DNA of 64,000 bases from Monodelphis domestica (GCF_027887165.1 NC_077228.1:387566456-387630455), one strand, 5' to 3'; shown: positions 45,060 to 58,364, counted from the first letter of the stretch. Notes: generated from the sequence alone by a model not told the origin. A program made the numbers and translations.

Positions 45060-45480
45060 AATTTCTCTCTTCATTATGTTGCCTTTTTAAGCATTATCTC
45101 TCAGTGACCTGGAGGCCAAAGATCACTGAGTAAATCCAGGTATAGATAAGCCCTCAGAGAAAGGAAATTAAGAACCGAGGAAGCAACCAGAAGAGAAACT
45201 GATTCTACAGGTACTGCCCCTCTGGGTAGCCCAGGCAAAAATTAAGAAACTATGATTGGTTCCTGAGATGCGATGTGTGAGAGTTAGTGGGTAGAGAACA
45301 GAATGAACCATTGTTGGAGTTTTAGCACCTGCAGATTAGAAAGCTAAGTACCTCTCGACCTCTCTCCTACTTTTCCCTCTCTTGACTATTATTACTACTT
45401 TGATTTAATAAAGTTATTAAGCTATTATCAGCCTCATAATTTTAGTTATATATTATTCCTATCTTTAATAACCAGAATAA
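45060..45480 (+). mobile_element. LTR-like block inside L1
   Basis: L1 ORF2 sequence stops before and resumes after it. Contains CTCTTGACTATTATTAC and AATAAA at 45407-45412 followed by TTATTAAGCTATTATCAGCC, typical R/U5 layout. Ends not defined. Confidence 0.4.
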
Positions 45481-45720
45481 CACAAAGTATAATCCAGAAG
45501 AGGAATTTAAAGGATCTAGAATTATATGGATATAAATAATAAAAATGTAAAGAATGAACATTGCATAGAACAAATCATAAAACAATAATTATGGAAAAGA
45601 TAGCAATAATTCTACATAACAAGACATGCCTATAGTATGGAAAACATTGCTTACTTTGATTTAACTGAACATGGTTTACTTATTGCTAGTATAGATATAT
45701 ACCCTTAGAAACAAACAAAA
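45481..45720 (+). mobile_element. L1 ORF2 continuation
   Basis: GAACAAATCATAAAACAATAA and TACATAACAAGACATGCC follow the L1 stretch after the endonuclease. Abuts the inferred MAN1A1 3' end. Confidence 0.5.
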
Positions 45721-45783
45721 ATACGTTAAGAGCCACTTACAAGAAAGAAAAATGATAACAAATGAAAAGGTATATTAAAAGAC

Positions 45784-45789
45784 TTTATT
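45784..45789 (-). terminator. Candidate polyadenylation signal for MAN1A1
   Basis: On the minus strand this reads AATAAA within GGTGAATAAAGTC. About 20 bases further there is a CA at a plausible cleavage position, followed by a T-rich tract (TTTGTTATCATTTTTCTTTC) resembling a downstream element. Other AATAAA hexamers occur closer to the stop, so this is only the most distal candidate. Confidence 0.4.
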
Positions 45790-47676
45790 CACCATAGAGA
45801 AATTTTACAAATATAGCTCTTAAAAATTATGTCTTGATCTATTATGTATTTCATATCATTAGAGATTTATATAAATTTGGAAAAGACTGAATGGATTTAT
45901 ATACAAATCAAAACACAACTGATTCATAGAAATGGATAACATGATGAAATCATCACAAACATCATTGGGCATTGTTGATTTGCCAGACAACAGATAGATG
46001 CAATATTAATTTCACAAACTGTATCCAAAGGAAAACACTTCATGACAACAAAATTAGGTGCTGTTTAAATTATTCACCTTTTAGAATGTCTATGTATGTA
46101 AACTTAATTCCATTATTATGCTGAAGAGGAATGAAAGGCAATGTCTACATAAAGATTTCAGTCATTTAAAACTTTCAAAACTAAGGATAACCAGCTAAGT
46201 TTAAATAACACATATTAACCCCTTATCATGTATACATTTTTTGGTGTTTGGGGATTTCTTTTAAAAACCCAAGATCTAGAATTTACAAAAGTTTAACCTT
46301 GCCATCGGCAGAGCAATGTGTGTTACAATCTTCTTGTCTACTTACACCAGGATACAAAAGGTACATTATAGTGCAGTTTTAACATACAACCTGAATTTAA
46401 TACCCTATCTGTTGCAGAAATACATATCTGCTTTGTGCTCTTTCAAATCAAAACTTGAAATCAAGAAAATACAATTATCTAATTTCCTCATTCCATAGAA
46501 ACTAACATGAAAATTAGAATCTAAACACATAAGGCCCAATTTTAGCAACAACAGTCCTGCCTATATTATCTTAAAGGCTTGGGAGAAAAGAAGAAAATAC
46601 ATGCATTATGTCCTAGCTTCACTTTCCACAATAAATTATGTGTATTTAATTTATTCAAAAAGTTTAAATTATGCCTAGAAGTTATTCCAGGTTCAAGAAA
46701 CACATCATCATACCAACATTTTATTGATATATTTCCTATCTGTTCCATAAGTAGAAGACATAAAATGATGGAAAACTACATAAAGATGATTTAGACAAAG
46801 GAAGTCTTTGGAAACATTTAATATTAAACAATATTAATTGAATCCATTAAGTCTAATTAGACCTGAGAAAATGAGTTGCTTTATTCATTTTCTTTTAAAG
46901 CTCATGGCTTTGTCCTGGTATATATGACAAGTCTGAATGGAAAATTTAGCTATCTAAAAACCTGATGGTTCTTTTAAGTGTATGTTGGTATTTTTCTAAT
47001 GACCATTTCACTGATGTATATGAAATGTGGCACTAAAACACATAGTGAAACTCAAACTATTTTCCTTTGTCAATAAAAAATGTCCTCAATTAAGAATTTA
47101 CCTTTTTTTATGTTTTCCTTTCGGAATCATGTTATCAATGCAATTAGTTCACAAATGTGATTTGGAGAATGAAATGAAAAGGTAACAAAAATATCCCCTT
47201 TTGCAAAGAGGGCTCTTTGTTCTAGATAGGAACACACTTGGAACAATCCATATCCTGGGAAATTTGCACTTTCTGAATGACACATAGCATGCTTTGGAGT
47301 TCCACAAACCAACAATGTCTAAAAGAGCTCAATCAGAATCATTTTCTGAACATTGTATACAGTAAGCTCTGTTATCTGTCCATCAGTTGATCCTAAATTG
47401 GGACTTTTGTCCGTCACCAAGATGTAAAATGATATTATTTATGAGGTACCTTCTGATCACCAAAAACTTAATTTTTGTCACTATAAAGCACATTTTAATT
47501 TTATTCTAATTCAAAATTGATCTAACCATGTTAATTCTGTTAAGTTCTCTAAATAAAATGTTTATTATATTACTATCAATTCAAATAATAGATCAATCAG
47601 AATATGCCATTATCCAACCAACCAGGGCAGATAACAATGCTACTGTAAAAGATTCTGAAATATTTTGTAGTATGTG

Positions 47677-47677
<1 letters not shown>

Positions 47678-47724
<47 letters not shown>
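47678..47724. repeat. (CA)n microsatellite, about 22 units, UG repeat on the mRNA strand
   Basis: An uninterrupted CA run on plus reads TG/UG on the MAN1A1 strand and lies inside the inferred 3' UTR, about 1.6 kb after the stop codon. Confidence 0.95.
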
Positions 47725-47726
<2 letters not shown>

Positions 47727-49291
47727 AATTGCACACATTCTTTGACCTAAGAGAAAGTATTCCAGGTCAAAGCAGCATAGTACCATCCCACTTATATTTC
47801 CTTGGTCAAAGCCACATAATAATATATTCCAATTATATAGCTATAGCTATATATTGATATAGAGCATCTATTGTTATTACTCTCTTTTTATCCTATTTAA
47901 ATTTGAGGGAGGAGCTGGCTGATAACATGTACTTTATTTAGTTCTCCAACAGAAAAGAAAACAACCAGCTCTTTTCCTTATAGAGTTCAAGTGGGAGAGT
48001 GGATAGAGTAAAATAGAGAAAATATGGACAGGGTTTTGGCACACATACACATTGCTTCAGTAAAATTGGGGCCTATATGTTGAGATGTTTAAAATACTAC
48101 ATTATGAAGGTTTTGGCTCCTTTGGAGCTGATTGTTTAGATTTTCTGTCAGTTGACCAGGAATAAATATAAGAATGAGGATCTTCTTTAAAGAGGTTGAA
48201 ACCCAACACTCACATTATCGATTAAAATAATTTACTGCATTTGAGTGGAGCCTTGTTCACTATCTGGAGTAAATGGAATGTTTGCGACAAATAGAATAAC
48301 AGAGATTAATTACAAAGAAATCAACAATAGAAAGTCACATGAAGCACTAGTTCTGTCTTTTCAATGTCTGTATTTCTTCATACAACCATCAAAAGCAAAA
48401 ACTAAGTTTTCTATTTGTATTCTCTTTTGAAAAAAATAATTCAGTTACAGCAGTCCTTTGCAAAATGGTTTATTTTGCTCAAACCAAGCTATCTTTAGAA
48501 TTCACACTACTGTGTGTTGGGAAATGGAAGAAATGAATAAGTTGGCAACAAATACAGTACATTTAAAACAAAATTTGAAGAAAATTCACAAATTAAAAAC
48601 AAATGCAATTGAGTTACAGTAAAACCTACTGTACCTCTATGGAGAATGAGATCAACATGGGATGATGATAGCTCTGTTGATTTTTACTTAGATTAAAATG
48701 TGACTGAAGTATTTTAAAAGACATTTTACCAAATAATGATAGACCCGCATCAGAGGAGGCTGTCACAGTTACAAGATTCGTTTCAGTTGAACAGACAAAC
48801 TAGAGTAACATGAAATTGGAAAGGAAAAAAAAAAGCTGTTTTAATAATTAATTTATTATGGCTTTTTGCAACATGGCAAAATATTACAGCTTAAAGCAGA
48901 CATCATCTCCTCATAGAGGAGGAAAAAATTTTGCAGTCAAATTAAAATTATAATAAACAGTTCACCTTAAACTTTAAGACCTACTATTCAGTTTGGCAAA
49001 AGTGTCTCAACAATCTCATAAATGTTAGAGATAGTGATTTTCTCTATTTTTTTCTTTTTATGTGGCTCTATTGTATTGGCTGGATAGATTGAAAAAATAA
49101 CAAAAAATTGAAGTCAAATTAGAATATTTCCTATTAAACATAATGGACTGCAAAATAATTTACTTTGAACTTAGAAGAACCATACCAATTGTGAGAAAAG
49201 TTTGCAATGTGCCTGGAATAAAAGAAAGGGAACTCTTAAGGTATGTAGGAAAAGGAAAGAAATGCAGCAAAACAATGTGTTCAGAATCTTT

Positions 49292-49441
<150 letters not shown>

Positions 49442-49489
49442 TTAGAGGACCACGTCCTGTGGTAAATAGGACAAATCAAATAATGAATA

Positions 49490-49605
49490 ATTCTTTACTA
49501 AAGACTTCTGATGAGTCAGGTACTGTGCTAAAAACTGGATACCAAGCCAGAAATAGAAGAGTACCTGCCCTCAAGGAATTTACATTCTATTGGAGGCAAA
49601 AAAAA
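49490..49605 (-). mobile_element. L2 3' end, minus, 70 bp from the last MAN1A1 exon
   Basis: AGGTACTGTGCTAAAAAC and CTGCCCTCAAGGAATTTAC. Confidence 0.8.
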
Positions 49606-50056
49606 TTCAAATGCAAATAAATACAAAATGAAGAAAAAGAATTAAACCAACTGCATTATTAATCCATATTGTCTTGAGACCGTAGAAAAAATATCTAATT
49701 TAAATAATATAAAATCATAGCTACCACCAATATTTGGTATTTCATGATAAGGAAATAGTGATATATCAGTTAACAAAAATTTAAAATTAGAGTAGTAAAT
49801 GATTTCTACAAAATCCTTGCAAAACTCCCCAAATTTACAAATCTTTGTGTAGTCAGGAAAAAAAACAAAACAACAAAAAATGAAACAAAAAATCTCCAAT
49901 CTTCTAAACCCATCCATGGTTTCTAACTATTATGTTCACATAAATAAAATTTAAATATATTATGAAATTTGAGTGTAATGTTTTATTTTCTGTGATCATT
50001 ATCTTCAGACATTAAATAAAACCTCTGTAGAAGCCACAGAATCTTATTCATGTTAC

Positions 50057-50062
<6 letters not shown>

Positions 50063-50089
<27 letters not shown>
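50063..50089. repeat. (CA)n microsatellite
   Basis: Pure CA run of about 13 units in the last intron. Confidence 0.93.
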
Positions 50090-50091
<2 letters not shown>

Positions 50092-50097
50092 GAGTAG

Positions 50098-51720
50098 AAT
50101 AAAACAGCTTGGAAAAAAACATACATTTCATTTTTCTTTAAAAATGTTGTTTTCAATGCCATGCCAATCTAATTGTTTAATACCAAAAAATTATTTAATG
50201 GAGCTAGAAAAAAATAATAACAAAATGTGTCTGGAAGTCCACAAGGAAAGAAATGAAAAAAATATGAAGGAAGGTATCTAGCAGTACCAGATCTCAATTT
50301 ATATTACAAAGTGGTAATTATCAAAGCAACTTGGTACTGGCTAAGAAAGAGGAGTTAATCAGTGGAATAGATCAGGTTCATAATAAAAAGCAGTAGATGA
50401 CCATAAAATCTATCATTGATAGTCCCTTCTTTTGGGACAAGAACTCATCATTTGAAAAAACTGGTAAGAAAACTGGAAAACAGTCTGGCACATCATATAC
50501 CAAGATAAGGTCAAAATGGGTACAAGATTTATTTCTAAAGGGTGACATCATAAGCAAACTAGGAAAACATAGAATATTCTACTGGTTAGATCAAAGGACT
50601 AAGGAGGAATATATGACCAAATAAAAGACAGAAGACATTATGGTCTGTAAAATGGATGATTTTGATTATGTTAAATTAAAAAGGTTTCACACACACAAAA
50701 CAAATGCAGTCAAGATTAAGAAGGAAAGCAGAAAACTGGAGAAAAATTTTACAGCAGGTTTCTCTGATAAAGGCCTCATTTCTCAGTTTATATAACTGAA
50801 TCAAATGTATAAGAATGAGTCATTCCCCAACTGATAAATGGTCAAAGGATAGGACTAGGCAGTTTTCAGAAAAAAATCAAAGCCATTTATAGGCATATGA
50901 AAAAGTGTTCCAAATAAATAATGATGAGAGAAATACAAATTTAAAACAATTCTGAGGTCCTCATTCCTACCAGATAGCTCACATGCCAGAGAAGGAAAAT
51001 TATAAATGTTGATGGAGATGTGAAAAAACTAGGATATTAATACACTGATGATCAAGTTGCAAACTTATCTAACTATCCTAGAGATCAATTTGGAAGAATG
51101 CCCAAAGGGCTATAAAGCTGGGTATACCTTTTGAACCAACAATGCTAGATATGTATTACAAAGAGATCAAAGGAAAAGGAAAAGGACCTAGAGGTACAAG
51201 AATATTTATAGCAGTTCTTTTAGTGAGGGCAAAAAATTGGAAATTAAACAGATGCCCATAAACTGGGGAATGGCTAAACAAGTTGAGGTATATGATTATG
51301 ATGGAATATTATTGTGCTGTAAGAAATGATGGAGATAGTTTCAGAAAAATGTGAGAAGACTTTTATGAAATCATGCAAAGTGAAGTGAGTAGAACCAGAA
51401 CACTGGGCACTGTAATAGCATTATTATATGATGATCAACTGTGAATGATTTATTTTTAGCAATTCAGTGGTGCAAGACAATACTGAAGGACTTAGGATAA
51501 AAAATGCTATACACTTCCAGAAAGAACTGATGGAATCTGAACGAAGATCAAAGTCTACTTTTTTTTGTTTGTTTTCTTCTGCAACATGGCTAATATGGAA
51601 ATGTTTTATATTACTGCACATTATAATCTATAAAAAAAGTGCTTGTCTTTTCAAGATGGGAGAGGGGAAAAAGGGAAGGAGAAAAATTTGATCTCTAAAT
51701 TAAAATGAAATAAAATTATA
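50098..51720 (+). mobile_element. 5'-truncated L1, antisense to MAN1A1
   Basis: TACCAAAAAATTATTTAATGG, ACTTGGTACTGGCTAAGAAAG, TACCAAGATAAGGTCAAAATG and AACTGGGGAATGGCTAAACAAG are collinear L1 ORF2 C-terminal and 3' UTR blocks. Start approximate. Confidence 0.88.
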
Positions 51721-52809
51721 ATATTGAAGAGCACTTTTCTAGAATGTAAAGTTTGGTGTACCCCCACCCTAAACTGCAGATAATTACCAGAAATATTAAC
51801 TATTAACTTTTACTTGTTTTCCTCAGGTTAAGAAGATTCATCATCAATCCTGGCTTACATGGCAAAATGGGTTTAAGTGAAATTTTCATTTACCACTAAT
51901 AGAATCTAAAACATTATTTTTGATTTTAGTAATTCCATTTTGTTGACAGAGGTTTTGGTATCTGTAAATTATTGCTGGGATAGTTGTGCTACTTGTGATA
52001 AAATTTCCAGAAATGTAGCAGTTTTTTCACAGGAAGAAAGAAATACCACCTTCTATGGAATTCACAAGCTGACTACCTGGTCTTTCTATATTAGATTTCT
52101 TTATCTTTTCTTGGGTGATTAAGCAAGGAAGAACCTTCTACTTCACTCTTAGGTTTCTTGTGCAGACTTCTAATTCCATTTGTCCCTTTCTTGGTTTTAT
52201 GACTCTTACTATAGCATCTCTCCTCTCAGGGAAACAGAGATGACAGTGGGATTTTGATTAATAGCTGGATTTGTCTTTCTACAAAATAGGGTTAATGGCA
52301 TTTCAAATACTGCTGGTTGTAGTGAATGATTAAAGGACTAAAAGACAAAATAAAATGGCACTTCCAAATCAAGGGGCAAGATTAAAAAAAAAGTGGACAA
52401 TGCTCTCTGATCAAGAACTGCTACTTTGAGATCGTTCGACACCATCTGTTATCTCCTTGCAACTAAGGTATTTTGACTGGTAAACAGGGAGTACAAGTTT
52501 AGTTAACATCAAATCTAAGCAGCCCTATCTAAAACAGGCCTCATATCCTGTCCAGATACATACCAAAAAATCAGGGACTACTTGGGGCATTTTTGTTCTC
52601 TTCCATCCTGTTTCATATGTACAACCATCTTCCCTTTTCTCCTTATTTCCTTGTCACTTATTGCTTAGGGAACAGTAATCAAATCTATGCTACCATTGCT
52701 ACAGCAAAGGATGTGACCATCAAATGTCTTATGGTTCTACTCAATATCCCTGTGACTCAGACCAAAACTCTTCTTTGGCTATTATTTCCCCTATGTCCCT
52801 ACATATTTT

Positions 52810-52935
52810 CTCTTCTTGTTAGAATGTAAACTCCTTCAGGTTGGGGGCTGTTTCATCCTTGTATTTGTGTCCCTAGTGCTTAGTTTCGGGTGCAGCAAAT
52901 AGAAGGCATTTAAAAATGCTTTTTAAAAATTGATT
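52810..52935 (+). mobile_element. L2 3' end, plus
   Basis: TTAGAATGTAAACTCCTTCAG, TTGTATTTGTGTCCCTAG. 52590-52810 may be the preceding L2 sequence. Confidence 0.8.
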
Positions 52936-53740
52936 TATTCTTTTATTCATTCTTGGAACAAACACAGACATAGATTCCTCTTCTTATTCCTCTTAGGAGA
53001 TTAAATCTCTTAGAGAAGAACCCATAATATCCACACAATTTATATAAGAAAGAACAGCAGAGTTTGGCAATATGGTTATGGGCTAGTATCTTAAGTTCCT
53101 GATCCAATTTCATGTTATCATTCCTAAAGAACACTTAAATGACTCTCTTATGCAACTGGTAAGATGTTTACCAGGGTTAGCATGATTGTGATGCTGCCTC
53201 TTATATGCTTAACTCGAATCACTGACCTGTGGCTTAAATTTCTAGTACAATTGATCTAGGCTACTAGTCAACATTTTCTTTGTCCTTAAGCACTGATTTT
53301 CTAGTTGAAATTTCCTCTTCTTTTGCTGTGGATAAGATTACTTCAAACTCCATGACAAAGAGTTTATTTGCATTCTTGGCATAATTTCCCACCCCCAACT
53401 AAATAACAATTTTCTTTTTGGGAAAAGGATGTGCCAAGTGGAGGGAATGAGTGTTCTGGTCTATTTGTCAAATTACATTTTTTTTCCTTAAATTATCAAT
53501 TGCCATTATAATTTGTGAAAAAGTTTCTTTTTTTTTTTTTTGTAAGCGGAAATCAATTCAGTAGAGTGCAATTATTCCACAGTGATATGATAAACTGTGG
53601 ACATGTAGTCACACCATCAAAGTATATATAGCAATCCTAGGAAGTCCTAATTAAAATACCCAGGTGTCCTTGTCTAGCTTTAATATATTAGTTTATCTGG
53701 CAAAGCTGAAGTTTCCATTACATTTTACTGGTTAATTCTT

Positions 53741-53943
53741 TTTTTTTTTAAACCCTTACCTTCCGTCTTGGAGTCAATACTCTGTATTGGCTCCAAGGCA
53801 GAAGAGTGGTAAGGGCTAGGCAATGGGGGTCAAGTGACTTGCCCAGGGTCACACAGCTAGGAAGTGGCTGAGGCCAGATTTGAACCTAGGACCTCCCGTC
53901 TCTAGGCCTGGTTCTCAATCCACTGAGCTATCCAGCTGCCCCC
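53741..53943 (-). mobile_element. Young tRNA-derived SINE, minus (sense to MAN1A1)
   Basis: Close to consensus over 203 bp. TACTGGTTAATTCTT at 53726-53740 and 53944-53958 is a perfect 15-bp duplication. Confidence 0.96.
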
Positions 53944-54239
53944 TACTGGTTAATTCTTAAGGGTGGTTTGGCTCATGTATATGTACATATATAGGTATTT
54001 TGTTCTAAATCATTATAAAGGCTTAATGTGGTCATTCTGGATAGACTTGCATCATATTCTGCAGGTTTATAATGCTCTTTGACTTCCTCCAGAAACTGGA
54101 AAGCTAAATTATCCTTGGTTGGATTATAAACTCCCAGGTTCCACCAATGAGCCAACTTTGGGCTGGGTCTGTTGTAAAACACTCAGTTACAAAGCCAAGA
54201 TATTGATAACTAGATCTTAGTTCCAACTTATTGCAATCC

Positions 54240-54520
54240 AATCTAAGCATTTATTGTCCATAATGTGTGAAAACACTGGGAATACAAGAATGTGAACGAG
54301 AAACAGTCCCTGATCTCAAGAAGCTTACAATCTAGCAAGAGGATAACAGAAATTAATATAAATATAATTTAGGGCGTGATGAGAGGGATAAAAAACTGGA
54401 GAACAGAAAGGTTATCTAGACCCTGAGGGTTTCACAGGAGAGCAATCACCCAAGTTGAGTCACAAAGACTGGGTATTCTTTTAATAGGTACACAGAGAGA
54501 AGAACATTCCCTGCCTCAAG
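54240..54520 (-). mobile_element. L2 3' region, minus
   Basis: CTAAGCATTTATTGTCC, CAGTCCCTGATCTCAAGAAG. Confidence 0.75.
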
Positions 54521-54679
54521 GGCCATATGAATTAATTTAGAGAATGAAGAGCATACCAGTTTGGCTGCAATGATGAGTGCATGATGGGGAAGAGCATGAG
54601 ATACTAATAGAAAATATGCCTTGATTAGATTAATGAATCTGGGTGATATCTGATAGTCCATTTTTTAGAACACGCACAT

Positions 54680-55400
54680 GACAAGAATCAAGAGTTGTAT
54701 AGGAGGAAGATTCTTCTGATGCTAGTTTCAGGGATAAAATGTTTGTAGAATTCTAGGTAGCCCTTGAGAAGTCAAATTCAATAGCATGAGTGAGAAATAA
54801 AGAAGCTCTAAAACTAGAACACAGGTATCAGAAACAGAAGGAATGTGAAAGATATTCTGAATTTAGAACTGAGGAAACTTTGGCATTGAAACTGAATATA
54901 AGGTACTGAGAAGAGATTATTGATATTGAAAGCCAAATAAAAAGCATTTAAGTAACCACTGCATATAGAGCACAGTGGCAACTAATGCCAAAAGTTTTTG
55001 TCCTCAGGAGCTAACAATCTGATAGAAGAATATACCAACACAAATTATTTGCTGATAAGTATGGTTGATGAGGACTATGGTGATATGATTGGCAGAAATA
55101 GGGAAGCTAAGAAGAAGGGCATTATTTAGAGAGAGAAGATTAATTCAGATTTCAATATGGCGAATTTGAGGTGTCAGTGGAAATTCTAGATGGAGATTTC
55201 TAACAGATAGATGGAAATGCAAGTCTATACACCTCAAGGGAAGAGTGTGGTGCTAAAAATCTAGATCGGGTTAGGAGTATAGGAAAAGACAGTTATACCT
55301 AAGGCAGTAGTTTGGGATGGCAGTCATTTATTTAGAGAAGCAGGAGTTTGAGAGGTAGGCGAGAGGGCTGTGTTGGTGATAGCAGATGAGTAACAACTAG
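54680..55400 (-). mobile_element. L2-like pieces, minus
   Basis: TTTTGTCCTCAGGAGCTAAC (near 55000) and TTTGAGGTGTCAGTGG fit antisense L2; strongly decayed. Confidence 0.45.
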
Positions 55401-55868
55401 ATAGAATGAATGAATGAATACTTTTAGAATTAACAAACCCCGAGATTCCAGACAGAACAGTGTTAAGACATAATATGGGTAGAGCAGTTTCTCTGCAGAC
55501 TAAGGTTTCATAATGAAACTCCTGGAGCCTAAATCAAAAGAAATGGGGTGGTGAGGAGGTAAGAATGGTAAGGAAGGCTGTAGTATTAACCTCCATAAAA
55601 TGGATTCTCCAAATGAATTTGCTCTAGACAAAACTATCATGTCTTTACATCTTTTAACAGGGATATAGAAAATTCTAAAAATCAATTCAAATTCATTTTT
55701 ATTAAGTTTAAATAGTAGCCTAAATTTTTACCATGAATAAGAAAGTCATTCTATTGCAATTATACCTTGCCTTATCTTTCTTAATAATAAATAAGCAACT
55801 GTAAAGATGTCCTGTCAAGCTATTTTATTTTAATAAATTACATTAACTTTGGAATGTATTTTTACTTA

Positions 55869-55985
<117 letters not shown>

Positions 55986-56414
55986 CTACATTTGAAAGAG
56001 AAGGGGAAAAAAAATCCCTCAAATTTAAGTAAATGAACCTTCATTAATTTTTATTATTAGCTTGCCAGATCCAAATCTAATTACAATTCAAATGGAGTAA
56101 GAATCTCTTGTCACCGAGTTTTCAGTAAGAATTTAAAAATGCAAACTGAAAAAAACTAATTAAGCCTTAGAAGTTTGGCTTTAAAGGGGACAATATGTAT
56201 CAACTGATGTAATAAGCATACTTAGGGATCTGCCTACAAATGGAAAGAGGATTTTTGGGATGGCATTTCTCAAGATTAAGACTATTATCATTAGGGTGTA
56301 CGGATTCATTTTCACTATAGGTAGGTGTACAGGACATGTATTTCTTGCACAGATAAAAGGGATAATGAAAATTCCAGTTCTGCAGACCTACATGCTGAGG
56401 GGAGTAAGTGTGGC

Positions 56415-56720
56415 AAAGTATTAGAAAGACTGCTGCACTAGAATTCAGAAAGCTTGAGTTTAAATCCTATTTCTTTTACTTGCTAGTATGACATTGTCAT
56501 GTTATTTAAGCCAAATGTGGGTTTTATTTTTTTGTTTGTTCCAAATGTGGCTTTATACACACATAACTCCTGAAATGGCTTTGCAAATTTTAAAGCTCTG
56601 TATGTGTGAGTTACTATTAAATCAAGTACTAAGCCTCAGTTTCCCCCCAATATAAAGTGTTTATAATACTTGTACTATCTACTTCATAAGAATGCTGTAA
56701 GAAAAGTGACGCAAGACTAG
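56415..56720 (+). mobile_element. MIR/THER1, plus, interrupted
   Basis: GAGTTTAAATCCTATTTC and CTAAGCCTCAGTTTCCCCC belong to one MIR; about 56520-56625 is extra sequence between them. Confidence 0.6.
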
Positions 56721-57329
56721 CAGAGCTATATAACAGAAGTTACTACTGAAAGTCCCTGGTTGGCTTTTCTGCCATAACAGGTTAAATAACCCTTTTGTCC
56801 ATCTCTGGATAATAAAGGGATTACATAATCTCTTTTTCCCCAAGTTCCAAAAATTGCATATATTCTAATTTTTCAATCTATGGAGTTTTATTTTTTAATT
56901 AATCACTCTATTATAAAGCTCCTAATTTGTGACAATGCCATAATCATTACCCATCTTGACTACTAGCTGGAACTCTGCTCCTCTCCATAGGCCAGGCAGC
57001 AGTGTGGGAGCAGAATGGTAATTATATATTTGAGAGATGAAAAGCTTTCTCTCCATAGATATACCCTCCAAGAATCCAGGTTCCCATAAATAGATAAACT
57101 AGTTGGATCCATCAGATTAAAAATATAAAAACCTGTAAACATCACAAATCATTAACAGGAAAAGCTGACAACTATCTCTCACCAGTTAACAGAAAGCGCC
57201 CTTTATAAAGAAGAAATAACCTTTCCAAATTAATATTTAACTTGAAAGATATAGACTGGACTTGCGATTTCCTAGTTGAGGGAATTTTCTACCCATTTAG
57301 CACTTTTTTGTTATTGTTGCAATTTATAG

Positions 57330-57440
57330 TCTTAGAGAAGAGGGCCCTGAGAGATAAGGGATTTGTCCAGTCACATAGGCAGAAGCAGGAATTGAATCTA
57401 GTTCTTCTTGGCTTTGAGACTAAGTATTGTGTCCATTCCA
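57330..57440 (-). mobile_element. MIR fragment, minus
   Basis: AAGAGGGCCCTGAGAGATAAG and GGAATTGAATCTAGTTC. Confidence 0.6.
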
Positions 57441-57534
57441 CTTCTCAATTTACTTTTGGGATAATTTATGACTATTTCCTAGTTTCTGTTTTCTCTTTTA
57501 GCTGAGATAATCACAGATGGCATCCATATCATTA

Positions 57535-57740
57535 ATAACAATGGCTCACACTTATATAGATTTACTAGGTGCCAGGCACCGTGCTAAGTGCTTTCCCTCA
57601 TGTAATCCTCACAAGAGCCCTGGAAGGTAGGTGCTATTATTCTTCTCATTTTGCAGATGAAGAAGCTGAGTCAAGCTTAGGTTAAAATGACTTGCCTAGG
57701 GCCACGTAGCAAGTAAGTGTGTGAGATGATACTAGAAATT
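57535..57740 (-). mobile_element. MIR, minus, well preserved
   Basis: GTGCCAGGCACCGTGCTAAG, TAATCCTCACAAGAGCCC and TTTGCAGATGAAGAAGC. Confidence 0.9.
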
Positions 57741-58215
57741 AAGTCTTCCTGACTTTTGCCATCTAATTGCCCAATGTTGTTCAATATCATCATTATTGTT
57801 GTTGTTGTTATTATTTAATATGTAACGAGTAAGCGAGCCATGGGCAGAGTAGAACAGAGAGTAGTCCAGTATCAAGAAAAAAGGACTTCAGTTTCTGACC
57901 AGTTCCTGAAATAATGATTACTGGTGCTTCTGACAGAACTGAAGGAAGTAAAGGTTTTATTGGACAGTTTGATGGGCATTGCCCTCCAGGGTTCATTACC
58001 CAGTAGTGACTGCTGGGGAGCTCATCACTGCTTAAAGGTAGGACGAGAGACGGAAGGGTGGGGATGGAGTAGCTTATTGGAATGGCCACACTGGCTGGAG
58101 AAAGATGTAAGTGTTAGAACTGTGTCATTATAGTGAAGGTTCAGGAAACAGGAGTTTGGAGAATGTGAAATTTAAGTGTTACTAAGCTTTTCAGCAGCCA
58201 CACTGCTTTCCCCTG

Positions 58216-58264
<49 letters not shown>

Positions 58265-58318
58265 TGGTCTCTCTCTGTCTCTGTCTCTCTCTCTCTGTCT
58301 CTGTCTCTCTCTCTCTTG

Positions 58319-58351
<33 letters not shown>

Positions 58352-58364
58352 TTCTCTCTCTCTG
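58216..58364. repeat. (TC)n microsatellite with TG interruptions
   Basis: TC runs with GTCTCT units; explains the Ser/Leu-rich frame at 58176-58367. Confidence 0.95.

Larger units (their letters stand above)
42060..45060 (+). mobile_element. Decayed L1, 5' region through ORF2 endonuclease
   Basis: Recognisable parts in order are an ORF1 C-terminal region (43130-43440), the ORF1/ORF2 linker (44040-44640) and the endonuclease (44700-44900). The last reads AGYFNVPL, then DLDKSNKKINK, matching GDFNxPLSxxDRS...KINK of L1 EN. Frames are destroyed. 42060-42700 is assigned only by position. Confidence 0.65.
45763..49291 (-). other. MAN1A1: MAN1A1 3' UTR (probable extent)
   Basis: From the MAN1A1 stop down to about 45.76 kb I find no SINE, LINE or LTR, in contrast to the rest of the window; the only repeat is the CA/TG tract near 47.7 kb. 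The right end is fixed by the stop codon. The left end is inferred from a candidate polyadenylation signal at 45784-45789 and from L1 sequence beginning just below it. The length, about 3.5 kb, is somewhat longer than the human 3' UTR as I recall it. Several other AATAAA motifs lie inside, so shorter isoforms are possible. Confidence 0.6.

Noticed and set aside
47678-47724. CRISPR-like or tandem array
   Set aside because: A plain dinucleotide repeat without spacers; no CRISPR array is expected or seen in this genome.
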